DNA from: an uncultured Oscillospiraceae bacterium
Lineage (GTDB): Bacteria; Bacillota; Clostridia; Oscillospirales; Ruminococcaceae
NCBI GenBank assembly: GCA_934481355.1
Contig: CAKSPH010000031.1
Location: forward strand, 1 to 30,162
Direction: 5' to 3'
DNA: 30,162 bases
In this document: positions 16,570-23,674 of the stretch, one piece after another
How positions within the stretch are numbered: position 1 is the first letter of the stretch
How the letters are laid out: each line of letters starts with the position of its first letter
Notes under the pieces: model-generated
Seen by the model: the letters and a program-made list of their open reading frames with translations, nothing else
What the model was told of the DNA's origin: nothing
The model's database searches: none
Position numbers and translations under genes: made by a program

Positions 16570-17703
16570 TTAATCCCACAGAGAAGCGTAGATATCCAGA
16601 ATATCCTGCTTGGCGACTTCCCTGATGGTGTTTGCGGGACTTCCGCTTGCAAGCGCGTCGTCAGCCATCTTGTCCATTGAAGCGAAGAATTTTTCACGGT
16701 CGATGCCGTACTCCGCCAGCGTGGGTATCTCAACTGCGGCGCACAGTTTTTCCATTGCGTCGAGGAAATCCTGCGCGGCAGCGGTATCGTCGCTGCTGTC
16801 GGAAACACCTGAGTCGCGCGCCGCAGCGGCGAATTTTTCCGGAGTTCCCTGTGCCGCAAAGCCAAGGCACTTTATATCCAGCATTGCGTTGGAAATCCCG
16901 TGAGGAACATGGAACAGAGCGCCGATAGGCCGGCTCATTCCATGCACAAGCGTAACGGAAGCATTGTTTATACACACTCCCGCTTCGTACGCCGCAATGA
17001 GCATCTGTTCGCGTGCGGTTTCATTTTCCGGTTTATTATACGCCGTAGGGAGATTCGCAAAAATACGTTTCATCGCCGACAGGGCAAACGTATCGGTTAT
17101 CGGATTAGCCCTCCTGGAAGTGTAGCTTTCGATCGCATGGGTGAACGCGTCCATGCCTGTTGCAGCGGTAACGGACTTCGGCGAGGACAGCGTGTACGAA
17201 TAGTCCAGCACTGCAAGGTCAGGGAGCAGTTTGTCGCCCTTCAGCAGCATTTTGATATCCTTTTCAGTGTCAGTGATTATTGTGAATTTCGTTGCCTCGG
17301 AACCTGTTCCGGCAGTGGTAGGAATCAGTATCACAGGCGGAAAAACGCCGTCTATCTCCCTGCCCATGTAGTCCGCAATGTTTCCGCCGAGCACGGACAT
17401 TGCCGCTACCGCCTTTGCGCTGTCAAGGGCGCTGCCGCCGCCTATTCCGATGACATGGTCGCAGGAATTCTCATGGTACGCCGCAACCCCCGCGTTTATC
17501 ATTTCAACTGTTGGCTCTCCGGTTATCCCGTCAAACACAATGCCGGCGGGAGCGTATTTCAGAAGCTCCGCCACGGCCGCCGACTTCGCGGTGTACGTTC
17601 CGGTAACGATAAGCGGCCTTCTTCCGTATTTTCCTAGTTCTGCGCGGGATATCGCTCCCTTGCCGGCGATAGTCTTGCCCGGCAGCACGATCTGAAAATC
17701 CAT
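16570..17703 (-). CDS. pydE: Iron-containing alcohol dehydrogenase, probable malonic semialdehyde reductase (PydE)
   Basis: This 377-residue member of the iron-dependent group III dehydrogenases has a nucleotide-binding segment (VIGIGGGSALDSAKAVA, 84-100), PTTAGTGSEAT (128-138) and metal ligands D185 and H189 (GMDAFTHAIESY), H254 (LVHGMSRP) and H268 (HVPHGISNAML). In anaerobic Firmicutes with the extended reductive pyrimidine pathway, such an enzyme reduces malonic semialdehyde to 3-hydroxypropionate. That is the best reading here because PydA-D are all present. Sulfoacetaldehyde or another aldehyde are alternatives. ATG 17703 is chosen since AAGGAGG lies 7 nt before it; the frame stays open 24 codons upstream without a ribosome binding site. 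It is transcribed alone, with its own promoter and terminator. Confidence 0.85.
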   Translation of the reverse strand: MDFQIVLPGKTIAGKGAISRAELGKYGRRPLIVTGTYTAKSAAVAELLKYAPAGIVFDGITGEPTVEMINAGVAAYHENSCDHVIGIGGGSALDSAKAVAAMSVLGGNIADYMGREIDGVFPPVILIPTTAGTGSEATKFTIITDTEKDIKMLLKGDKLLPDLAVLDYSYTLSSPKSVTAATGMDAFTHAIESYTSRRANPITDTFALSAMKRIFANLPTAYNKPENETAREQMLIAAYEAGVCINNASVTLVHGMSRPIGALFHVPHGISNAMLDIKCLGFAAQGTPEKFAAAARDSGVSDSSDDTAAAQDFLDAMEKLCAAVEIPTLAEYGIDREKFFASMDKMADDALASGSPANTIREVAKQDILDIYASLWD

Positions 17704-17744
17704 GATGATTCCTCCTTGTTGTTCTGCACATTTTGGTTTTTGCA

Positions 17745-17759
17745 GCAGGTTAATCCTGC
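17745..17759. promoter_or_regulatory. 15-bp palindrome at the pydE transcription start (candidate operator)
   Basis: GCAGGTTAATCCTGC has perfect 5-bp arms around a TTAAT centre. It lies just downstream of the predicted pydE -10 box, covering the probable start site. This position suits a repressor or autoregulated site; PucR binding is only a guess. It could also form a small hairpin in the leader RNA. Confidence 0.4.
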
Positions 17760-17765
17760 AACAAT

Positions 17766-17794
17766 AACATATCACAAATTCCGCAAAAATTCAA
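17766..17794 (-). promoter_or_regulatory. Probable sigma-A promoter of pydE
   Basis: TTGAAT (17794-17789) and TATGTT (17771-17766) are 17 bp apart on the minus strand, each matching four of six consensus bases. A weaker promoter would fit a regulated gene. Confidence 0.55.
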
Positions 17795-17901
17795 GACCTT
17801 TTCTTCATATCGTTACAAACGGCTTCATTATGCCAAACGCAGGCAATGTACCGCAGCACGGATTTTAATAAACTGTAACACATTTTCCTTCATTCACTTA
17901 A

Positions 17902-18060
17902 GGGAACCTCTAAAAACCGGTTTGAAAAGGGAAAATGGGTAGAGTGCGCCGAATGCGATGAAAGCCGACGAAGTAAGGCTGTATGCCTTACGAGGAGGTT
18001 TGAAGAAGCAGTCGGTGTGCTATACACATTTTCACTCAAACAAGGTTTTTAGAGGTGACC
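17902..18060. repeat. Family A miniature inverted-repeat element, copy 1 (159 bp, TSD TTAA)
   Basis: Terminal repeats GGGAACCTCTAAAAACC (17902-17918) and GGTTTTTAGAGGTGACC (18044-18060) are inverted and match at 15 of 17 positions. The element is flanked by the direct repeat TTAA (17898-17901 and 18061-18064). It has no coding capacity. Its centre holds the hairpin GTAAGGCTGTATGCCTTAC. A second copy is at 25051-25265. The rest of the 17795-18365 gap holds a short family B fragment, a second family A-like terminus and an inverted repeat; no gene is supported. Confidence 0.8.
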
Positions 18061-18145
18061 TTAACGATTTCGTCCGCGATATCTGAACCTGTCAATCATT
18101 TCGTGACCCTTTGCCCCAGTGCTCATAAACGCATAATTTCAATTA

Positions 18146-18193
18146 GGGCAGCACCGCATAAAGACCATTTATTGGATTTTGCGTGGCGTTGCC
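18146..18193. repeat. Short, internally deleted family B element
   Basis: It begins GGGCAGCACCGCATAAAGAC after a TA dinucleotide. For about 37 bp it matches (about 35 identities) the reverse complement of the right end of the family B element at 20131-20305. It then passes directly into GGCGTTGCC-like sequence resembling the opposite terminus. This looks like an element that lost its middle. Confidence 0.6.
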
Positions 18194-18203
18194 TTAGAGA
18201 ACT

Positions 18204-18264
18204 AAAAAGCAAAAGCATTCCCGCGTCCGTTTTTTGCTTTTTACGCCGGTTTTCAGAGGTCCCC
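18204..18264. repeat. A/T-rich hairpin plus another family A-like terminus
   Basis: AAAAAGCAAAA (18204-18214) pairs with TTTTTTGCTTTTT (18230-18242) around a GC-rich loop. GGTTTTCAGAGGTCCCC (18248-18264) resembles the family A right terminus. The region appears to be layered element debris. Confidence 0.4.
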
Positions 18265-18307
18265 TCAAGTTTTACGGATCGGTCACGCGCTATGGCAATT
18301 TTAATAG

Positions 18308-18341
18308 ATTGTGCAAGATTACAATATAATTCTTGCACAAT
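18308..18341. promoter_or_regulatory. 11-bp inverted repeat upstream of the amino-acid importer promoter
   Basis: ATTGTGCAAGA (18308-18318) and TCTTGCACAAT (18331-18341) are perfect inverted repeats 12 bp apart. They end 24 bp before the -35 box at 18366. The position suits an activator or LysR-like dimer pair; a transcription terminator shielding the promoter is the alternative. Confidence 0.5.
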
Positions 18342-18365
18342 TTTCATAAAAATGAATTTCAGATA

Positions 18366-18394
18366 TTGACAACTTGCAAATTCGCGTGTATAAT
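18366..18394 (+). promoter_or_regulatory. Perfect consensus sigma-A promoter of the amino-acid importer operon
   Basis: TTGACA (18366-18371) and TATAAT (18389-18394) are spaced by 17 bp. Predicted start is near 18401, about 56 nt before the ATPase ATG. Confidence 0.92.
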
Positions 18395-18456
18395 CTAAAC
18401 ATAAAAACAAATCCGGATAGTCCGGAAAACAAGGAACGCATGGAAAGGACAGCTCT

Positions 18457-19182
18457 ATGATACGTTTGGAAGATGTACATAAAAGCTTCGGGGATTTTGA
18501 AGTTCTCAAAGGAATCAACCTTCATGTCAAGGAAGGAGAAAAGCTTGTAATAATCGGACCCAGCGGTTCCGGAAAAAGCACGCTTATCCGTTGCATGAAC
18601 TACCTTGAGGAGCCTACCTCCGGAAAGGTATACATTCATAATCACCTGATGAGCAGGAAACGCAGGGCGTTCATAAATAAGGTTCACTCCTCGATGGTGT
18701 TTCAGCAGTTCAATCTGTACCCGCACATGACGGTAATGGAAAACCTGACTCTCGCCCCGATGAAGCTGAAGAAAGTGCCTAAATTCGAAGCAGAACAGAC
18801 GGCGATGAAGTACCTGAAACGCGTTGGTCTGGAGGAAAAGGCGAACGTCTACCCGACGACGCTTTCCGGCGGACAGCAGCAGCGAATCGCTATCGCAAGG
18901 GCGCTCACCATGCAGAACCGCGTTATATTCTTTGACGAGCCGACATCGGCGCTCGATCCGGAAATGGTACAGGAAGTCCTCGATGTAATGATCGAGCTTT
19001 CCCACGAAAAGAACTTTACGATGGTGGTAGTCACCCATGAGATGGGCTTCGCCCGGGAGGTCGCCGACAGGATAGTTTTCGTGGACGGCGGCAGGATACT
19101 TGAGGAGGGAACTCCCGAGCATTTCTTCACTAACCCCACGAACGAGCGAACTAGGGCGTTCCTCAGCAAGATAATCCGTTGA
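18457..19182 (+). CDS. Polar amino-acid ABC transporter ATPase (GlnQ/HisP type)
   Basis: This 241-residue ATPase has Walker [10 protein letters not shown] (34-42), the HisP/GlnQ-type Q-loop [17 protein letters not shown] (80-96), signature TLSGGQQQR (135-143), Walker [15 protein letters not shown] (156-169) and switch His194 ([15 protein letters not shown]). These are diagnostic of polar amino-acid importers. The predicted substrate is a polar amino acid or cystine; sequence does not decide. It is the first gene behind a perfect consensus promoter, with AAAGGA upstream of the ATG. The binding protein follows after 52 bp. Confidence 0.94.
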   Translation: MIRLEDVHKSFGDFEVLKGINLHVKEGEKLVIIGPSGSGKSTLIRCMNYLEEPTSGKVYIHNHLMSRKRRAFINKVHSSMVFQQFNLYPHMTVMENLTLAPMKLKKVPKFEAEQTAMKYLKRVGLEEKANVYPTTLSGGQQQRIAIARALTMQNRVIFFDEPTSALDPEMVQEVLDVMIELSHEKNFTMVVVTHEMGFAREVADRIVFVDGGRILEEGTPEHFFTNPTNERTRAFLSKIIR

Positions 19183-19234
19183 CACAGCCGTCAGGCTGAC
19201 TATAAAAAGACTAAATGAGAAAGGGTAAACAACT

Positions 19235-20125
19235 ATGAAACTGAAAAAATTATTTGCAGCTCTGGCTGCCGGAACAATGATCTTCTCCCTCGCTGGCTGT
19301 GCCGGAGGCACAACTTCTTCAAGCACGCCGTCAAACGCAGACAGTTCCTCAGCGGCTGACAGTTCCGCAGCAGATGATACGACCGTATCCGGCGGCGTAC
19401 TGAAGGTCGGCGTAAAGGACGCAGTCAAGGGCTTCGGCTTCAAGGATCCGCTCTCCGGCGAGTACGAGGGCATGGAGATCGAGATAGCGAAGAAGCTCGC
19501 TGACAGCCTCGGCTATGATGACGTTGAGTTCACTACCGTCACCGCCGCTACCAGAACTGAGCTGCTGGATTCCGGCGACCTTGACTGCGTTCTCGCGACA
19601 TTCACCATCACGGAAGAACGCAAGAAGAGCTGGGATTTCTCCACCCCCTACTACACCGACGCTGTTACCGTGCTTGTTGAAAAGGCTGACGGCATCACCG
19701 ACCTTTCCGGTCTTGTAGGTAAGAAGATCGGCGTTTCCACCGGCTCCACCTCCGCATATGCGCTGGTCAAGGCGATGACCGAAAAGGGACTTCTCGGCGA
19801 CTATGCGCTGCCTGAAACCTCCGCTGACTTCGATATTTCTTCTTTTGAGTCCAACGGAACTTCCTTTGAGCAGTTCGGCGATTATCCCGCTATTTCCAAT
19901 GCGATGACTGCGGGAACAGTTGACGCTTTCTGCGTTGATAAGTCTATCCTTGCCACATACAAGACAGACGACCGTGATTACATCACAGATACGTTCTCTC
20001 CGCAGGAATACGGCGTTGCCACCAAGAAGGACTCTCCGCTTTCCTCCAAGATCGACGAGCTCATCAAGGGCTGGCTTGAGGACGGCACTATCGACGGATT
20101 CATCACTGAATTTGGTCTGAACTGA
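19235..20125 (+). CDS. Amino-acid ABC transporter substrate-binding lipoprotein (SBP_bac_3)
   Basis: This 296-residue lipoprotein has lipobox LAGC (Cys22) followed by a Ser/Ala/Asp linker (to about residue 52). The family-3 binding fold follows: GVLKVGVKDAVKGFGFKD, YEGMEIEIAKKLADSLG, then RTELLDSGDLDCVLATFTIT and ERKKSWDFSTPYY. KIGVSTGSTSAYAL marks the second lobe and AISNAMTAGTVDAFCVDKS the return. The acidic/polar amino-acid subfamily (glutamate, aspartate, cystine) fits best. The stop lies 5 bp before the family B element (20131-20305). That element and a hairpin separate it from the permease gene, an arrangement that would favour surplus binding protein. Confidence 0.93.
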   Translation: MKLKKLFAALAAGTMIFSLAGCAGGTTSSSTPSNADSSSAADSSAADDTTVSGGVLKVGVKDAVKGFGFKDPLSGEYEGMEIEIAKKLADSLGYDDVEFTTVTAATRTELLDSGDLDCVLATFTITEERKKSWDFSTPYYTDAVTVLVEKADGITDLSGLVGKKIGVSTGSTSAYALVKAMTEKGLLGDYALPETSADFDISSFESNGTSFEQFGDYPAISNAMTAGTVDAFCVDKSILATYKTDDRDYITDTFSPQEYGVATKKDSPLSSKIDELIKGWLEDGTIDGFITEFGLN

Positions 20126-20130
20126 TACTA

Positions 20131-20305
20131 AGGCAATGCCGCACAAAGATTGTGCGTGTATTGCGTAGTCAGATTTTTCGTCAGATTGTACAACGAGGAC
20201 GACGCAAGGCTGTCGCCTTGCTAGGACGAATTGTGCAAGATGACGGAAAATATGCAAGCAAGACACGTGCAAAATCCAATAAATGGTCTTTGTGCGGTGT
20301 TGCCC
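20131..20305. repeat. Family B miniature inverted-repeat element inside the importer operon (175 bp)
   Basis: Left terminus AGGCAATGCCGCACAAAGA and right terminus TCTTTGTGCGGTGTTGCCC are inverted repeats (about 16 of 19). TA lies immediately outside each end, which suggests a Tc1/mariner/IS630-type TA target. The centre contains GCAAGGCTGTCGCCTTGC, a hairpin closely similar to that in family A. It has no coding capacity and sits between two genes that should be cotranscribed. Confidence 0.75.
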
Positions 20306-20319
20306 TAAATAGAATCGAC

Positions 20320-20350
20320 AATGGCGGCAGTTGAACAAGCTGCCGCCATT
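20320..20350 (+). terminator. Partial terminator/processing hairpin before the first permease gene
   Basis: AATGGCGGCAG and CTGCCGCCATT form a perfect 11-bp stem with a nine-base loop, ending 20 bp before the permease ATG. No U-tract follows, so it more likely stabilises the upstream message or causes partial termination. Confidence 0.6.
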
Positions 20351-20369
20351 ATTCAAGGGAGGGGACAAG

Positions 20370-21134
20370 ATGTTTGACGCAGAAAAATGGGGGCTGGTGT
20401 GGACTCACCGGCAGACCTTCATTGACGGAACGATCTCGACGCTGCTGATGGCATTATTCGGGCTTGCGCTCGCAATGATCATCGGCGTAGCCATCGGACT
20501 GATGGCCACAAGCCACACAAAGCCGCTGCGTATTATCGCAAGGGTGTACGTCGAAATAATCCAGAACACCCCGGTAATGCTCCAGGCGCTGTTTCTGTTC
20601 TACGCGGTAACGTTTTCCGGAGTCAAGGGATTTTCAGCGCTGATATGCGGAATTATCGCGCTTGGCATATACCACGGCGCATATATCTCCGAGGTCATCC
20701 GCACGGGAATACAGTCCGTGCCGACAGGGCAGTCAGAAGCGGCGTACTCGCAGGGCTTCGGGCAGATCGCAACCATGTGGTACATTATCCTTCCACAGAC
20801 GATCAAGATAATTCTTCCTCCCATGGTAAACCAGGTCGTGAATCTCATCAAGAACACCTCCTGTATGTTCCTTGCGGGCGGCGCTGTGGATCTCATCTCC
20901 CGCACGAACGCCTTCGCAGTCGGCGAGGGTACAGGCTCTGCGGCTGGTCAGTGCTACATAATCGGCGGTATCATCTTCTTCGCGATATGCTTCCCGCTGT
21001 CCATGCTGGCTTCGCACTGGGAGAAGAAACTCAAGGCAAGGGACACAGTATCCGTTCCGGTTCAGAAAAAGGCTGACGATATCACGGACGCCGAACTTGA
21101 CATGATAATAAGCGGCAGGGGGGGCGAGCACTGA
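20370..21134 (+). CDS. Amino-acid ABC transporter permease (HisM/GlnP type), subunit 1
   Basis: This 254-residue permease has the HEQRo/polar amino-acid permease layout: TISTLLMALFGLALAMIIG at the first span, IIQNTPVMLQALFLFYA, and the ATPase-contact loop EAAYSQGFGQIATMWYIILP followed by QTIKIILPPMVNQ. The tail is cytosolic and charged (VQKKADDITDAELDMIISG). ATG 20370 is chosen because GGGAGGGG lies about 5 nt upstream; a TTG 39 bp earlier lies inside the hairpin and lacks a site. Its stop overlaps the next start (TGATG), so translation of the two permeases is coupled. Confidence 0.93.
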   Translation: MFDAEKWGLVWTHRQTFIDGTISTLLMALFGLALAMIIGVAIGLMATSHTKPLRIIARVYVEIIQNTPVMLQALFLFYAVTFSGVKGFSALICGIIALGIYHGAYISEVIRTGIQSVPTGQSEAAYSQGFGQIATMWYIILPQTIKIILPPMVNQVVNLIKNTSCMFLAGGAVDLISRTNAFAVGEGTGSAAGQCYIIGGIIFFAICFPLSMLASHWEKKLKARDTVSVPVQKKADDITDAELDMIISGRGGEH

Positions 21135-21907
21135 TGGAAGAACTTATGGGCAGCCTGAGAATGATAAGCAACGGCAATGTACTGCTGTATATTCTGAAAG
21201 GCGTAGGTTTCACTTTAGGTATCGCATTCTTTGCGGTAGTCCTGGGAATAATCGTAGGCACGGTGCTTGCGCTCGCGCGCAATTACTGCACAAACGGCTG
21301 GACAAAAGTATTCAGATACATCGCCACGGCATACATCGAGGTGTTCAGGAATACCCCGCTCATGCTGTGGATATTCATAGGACTGGTGTTCTTCCCGTCC
21401 ATCGAATTTCCGCAGGATGTGTCGAAATTTCTGGGGCTTTCCCGGACGGAGCTTGCAGTGCTGTTCAAGGCGATAATCGCACTGGTGCTGTTCACTTCAT
21501 CGGTAATCGCGGAGATAATCCGCGGCGGTCTGAACTCTATCCCGAAAGGACAGTTTGAAGCGGCATATTCACAGGGCTTCAGCTTCTTCCAGACGCTGTG
21601 GCTGATCATCCTCCCGCAGACGTTCCGTAATATCGTACCGACCCTGCTCAGCCAGGTGATCACCACCGTAAAGGACACCTCCTACATCGCGAATATCGCT
21701 ACTGCGGAGCTTATGGGCAGGACGTTCCAGCTTATACAGATCTCCCCGAATTTCACGGGACTCAGCACTCAGAACGTGTCTGACGTATTAGTGCTCTGCG
21801 GGCTTGCCTGCGTGATCTATTTCGTGATAAACTTCACGCTGTCCTGCGTGGTACGGCATATGCAGAAGCCGAAGAAGAAAACGACCGTTGTCGCTGTTAC
21901 TGAGTAA
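21134..21907 (+). CDS. Amino-acid ABC transporter permease (HisM/GlnP type), subunit 2
   Basis: This 257-residue permease has GVGFTLGIAFFAVVLGIIVG (span 1), EVFRNTPLMLWIFIGLVFF, and the conserved loop EAAYSQGFSFFQTLWLIILP followed by QTFRNIVPTLLSQ. The ATG overlaps the upstream stop by one base. Together with the preceding permease it would form a heterodimeric channel. The gene is followed after about 8 bp by a strong terminator, which ends the importer operon. Confidence 0.93.
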   Translation: MEELMGSLRMISNGNVLLYILKGVGFTLGIAFFAVVLGIIVGTVLALARNYCTNGWTKVFRYIATAYIEVFRNTPLMLWIFIGLVFFPSIEFPQDVSKFLGLSRTELAVLFKAIIALVLFTSSVIAEIIRGGLNSIPKGQFEAAYSQGFSFFQTLWLIILPQTFRNIVPTLLSQVITTVKDTSYIANIATAELMGRTFQLIQISPNFTGLSTQNVSDVLVLCGLACVIYFVINFTLSCVVRHMQKPKKKTTVVAVTE

Positions 21908-21914
21908 GGAACTG

Positions 21915-21943
21915 AAGAGGATACGCTTTGTATCCTCTTTTTT
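21915..21943 (+). terminator. Intrinsic terminator of the amino-acid importer operon
   Basis: AAGAGGATAC, a five-base loop and GTATCCTCTT form a perfect 10-bp stem followed by a run of T. The ribosome binding site of the next gene (GGAG) begins within a few bases, so some read-through into 21955-22893 may occur. Confidence 0.9.
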
Positions 21944-21954
21944 CGGAGTATGAT

Positions 21955-22893
21955 ATGAAAATATGGATAAACGCTCCGCTTTCTGCGGAAAATCTGGAGC
22001 TTATAAAAAGCGCGGCGGCGGGCTGCGAAGTATTTTCCGGAACTGAAACCGTACCCGGCGCTGAAATCATCATAGGTCAGCCGCCGGAGGATCTTTCCGG
22101 CGCGAAGCTGCTGCAATCCACAAACGCCGGAGTTGAAAAGCTTCTTTCACGTATTCCGGAGGACGTAATAATAACGAACGTTACCGGAGCATTCGGCGTG
22201 GTCGTTTCAGAATACATCATCGGCGGAGTGCTGGCTCTGAGCCGCAGACTGTTCCGGTACCGTGAACAGCAGCGGCGGCATATTTGGCAGGAAATCCCGC
22301 AGGAAAATCTGCTTCACGGTAAAAACGCGCTTATCCTCGGCTGCGGAGATATCGGAACCGCCACTGCGGAAAAGCTCCGCGCGTTCGGAATGAGCATTAC
22401 GGGAATACGGCGCTCCCCCGCCCCGCCCCATGGCTTTGACCGGGTTTTCGGCATGGATATGCTCGGGGAGCTCCTGCCGGAAACAGACCTGCTGATATGC
22501 TGCCTGCCGCATACTCCCGAAACAATCGGACTGCTGTCAGCAAGCCGGATAGCGCTGCTGAAACGCGGCGCTCTGCTTGTAAACGTCGGCAGAGGCTCGC
22601 TGATTGACGAATCCGCCCTGATAAGCACGCTGAAAAACGGCAGACTCTCCGGCGCAGTGCTTGACGTATTCGCGCTTGAACCGCTTCCGGAAAGCTCCCC
22701 GCTGTGGGATATGGAAAACGTCCTGATAACTCCGCATATCTCCGGACCGTCTTTCGGGCATTTCCCGGAGGTGGAACGCAGGATAGCCGGAATATGCGCG
22801 GACAATATCTCAAGGTATCTTTCGGGAAATCCCCTCGTCAATGTTATCGACCGGTCAGGGGGCTACGCAGACAGGGAGAATTTCAATGGCTGA
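21955..22893 (+). CDS. D-2-hydroxyacid dehydrogenase family protein
   Basis: This 312-residue NAD(P)-dependent dehydrogenase has the Rossmann motif LILGCGDIGTATAEKLRAFG (126-145), with catalytic Arg213 (VGRGSLID), Glu242 (ALEPLPESSPLW) and His261 (TPHISG). The early SEYIIGGVLALSR is typical of the phosphoglycerate/hydroxyisocaproate-like branch. Substrate is unknown; a 2-oxoacid/2-hydroxyacid pair is expected. The ATG at 21955 follows GGAG by about 7 nt; an upstream TTG (21928) lies inside the terminator stem. The 3' end overlaps the TauE/SafE gene by 8 bp, so these two are coupled. It may supply or remove an acid exported by the downstream membrane proteins, which is inference. Confidence 0.88.
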   Translation: MKIWINAPLSAENLELIKSAAAGCEVFSGTETVPGAEIIIGQPPEDLSGAKLLQSTNAGVEKLLSRIPEDVIITNVTGAFGVVVSEYIIGGVLALSRRLFRYREQQRRHIWQEIPQENLLHGKNALILGCGDIGTATAEKLRAFGMSITGIRRSPAPPHGFDRVFGMDMLGELLPETDLLICCLPHTPETIGLLSASRIALLKRGALLVNVGRGSLIDESALISTLKNGRLSGAVLDVFALEPLPESSPLWDMENVLITPHISGPSFGHFPEVERRIAGICADNISRYLSGNPLVNVIDRSGGYADRENFNG

Positions 22894-23659
22894 GCTTGAT
22901 TTCCTGACATTCCTGATAGTCTGCCCGCTGGTGGGTCTTGCCGGATTCGTTGACGCGATTGCCGGTGGAGGAGGATTCATTTCGCTGCCCGCGTACCTGA
23001 TTTCCGGAGTTCCTCCGATAAACGCAGTTGCAACGAACAAGATAAGCTCCGCGATGGGGACTGCCCTTGCAACGATACGCTACGGGAAAATGGGGTACAT
23101 AAACGCCCGGACTACCGCCCCGGCGGTGGCGCTCGCGCTGCTCGGCTCATGGCTGGGCGCAGAGCTTGCAATGAAACTCAGCGATGACGTGATACGCATT
23201 GCAATGATCGTACTGCTTCCGGTGATGGCGGTGTATGTGCTGCGCAGCAAGCGGCTTTCCGGGGAGTGCGGCAGCGAATATCCGCTGAAAAGGACTATCA
23301 TCATCACAATGGCGATAGCCTTTCCGACAGGAATATACGACGGATTCTACGGACCGGGCACGGGTACGATCCTCATGACGCTGCTTGTCGGAGCCGCGCA
23401 TTACAGCCTGAAAAACGCCGCCGGAACAACAAAGGTGATAAACCTCAGCACTAATGCTGCGGCGCTGTTCACCTATCTTCTCAGCGGAAAAGCCCTGCTT
23501 ATGCTCGGCTTGACGGCGGGGCTGTTCAACATTGCCGGAGCGTATCTCGGAACCAGGTTCTTTTCACAAAAGGGCGCAGCTGTTGCGAAGCCTTTGATAA
23601 TCATAGTCATCTGCATTTTCTTTGTAAAGATAACCGGTGAAATGCTGGGATTCTTCTGA
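22886..23659 (+). CDS. TauE/SafE (YfcA-like) membrane transporter
   Basis: This 257-residue protein has about eight membrane segments and the two internal signatures of TauE/SafE carriers: VDAIAGGGGFISLP then NAVATNKISS (residues about 20-60), and FYGPGTGTILM then GTTKVINLSTN (about 150-185). Members export or import organosulfur compounds or other small anions. ATG 22886 follows GGGAG by about 7 nt and lies within the end of the dehydrogenase gene; an upstream in-frame ATG at 22841 would lie deeper inside it and lacks a site. The substrate is unknown. Coupling with a 2-hydroxyacid dehydrogenase suggests a small organic acid or sulfonate, as inference only. Confidence 0.9.
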   Translation: MAELDFLTFLIVCPLVGLAGFVDAIAGGGGFISLPAYLISGVPPINAVATNKISSAMGTALATIRYGKMGYINARTTAPAVALALLGSWLGAELAMKLSDDVIRIAMIVLLPVMAVYVLRSKRLSGECGSEYPLKRTIIITMAIAFPTGIYDGFYGPGTGTILMTLLVGAAHYSLKNAAGTTKVINLSTNAAALFTYLLSGKALLMLGLTAGLFNIAGAYLGTRFFSQKGAAVAKPLIIIVICIFFVKITGEMLGFF

Positions 23660-23674
23660 ACAGGGGTGAAATAC

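Noticed and set aside
17902..18264. CRISPR array or phage attachment region in the repeat-rich gap
   Set aside because: The repeats are inverted terminal repeats of unlike elements, not evenly spaced direct repeats, and no cas or integrase gene is present.
18319..19473. 384-codon minus-strand frame across the ATPase gene
   Set aside because: It overlaps the ATPase and the lipoprotein start, both of which have diagnostic motifs. Its composition is that of an antisense frame, and it would run through the consensus promoter of the real operon.
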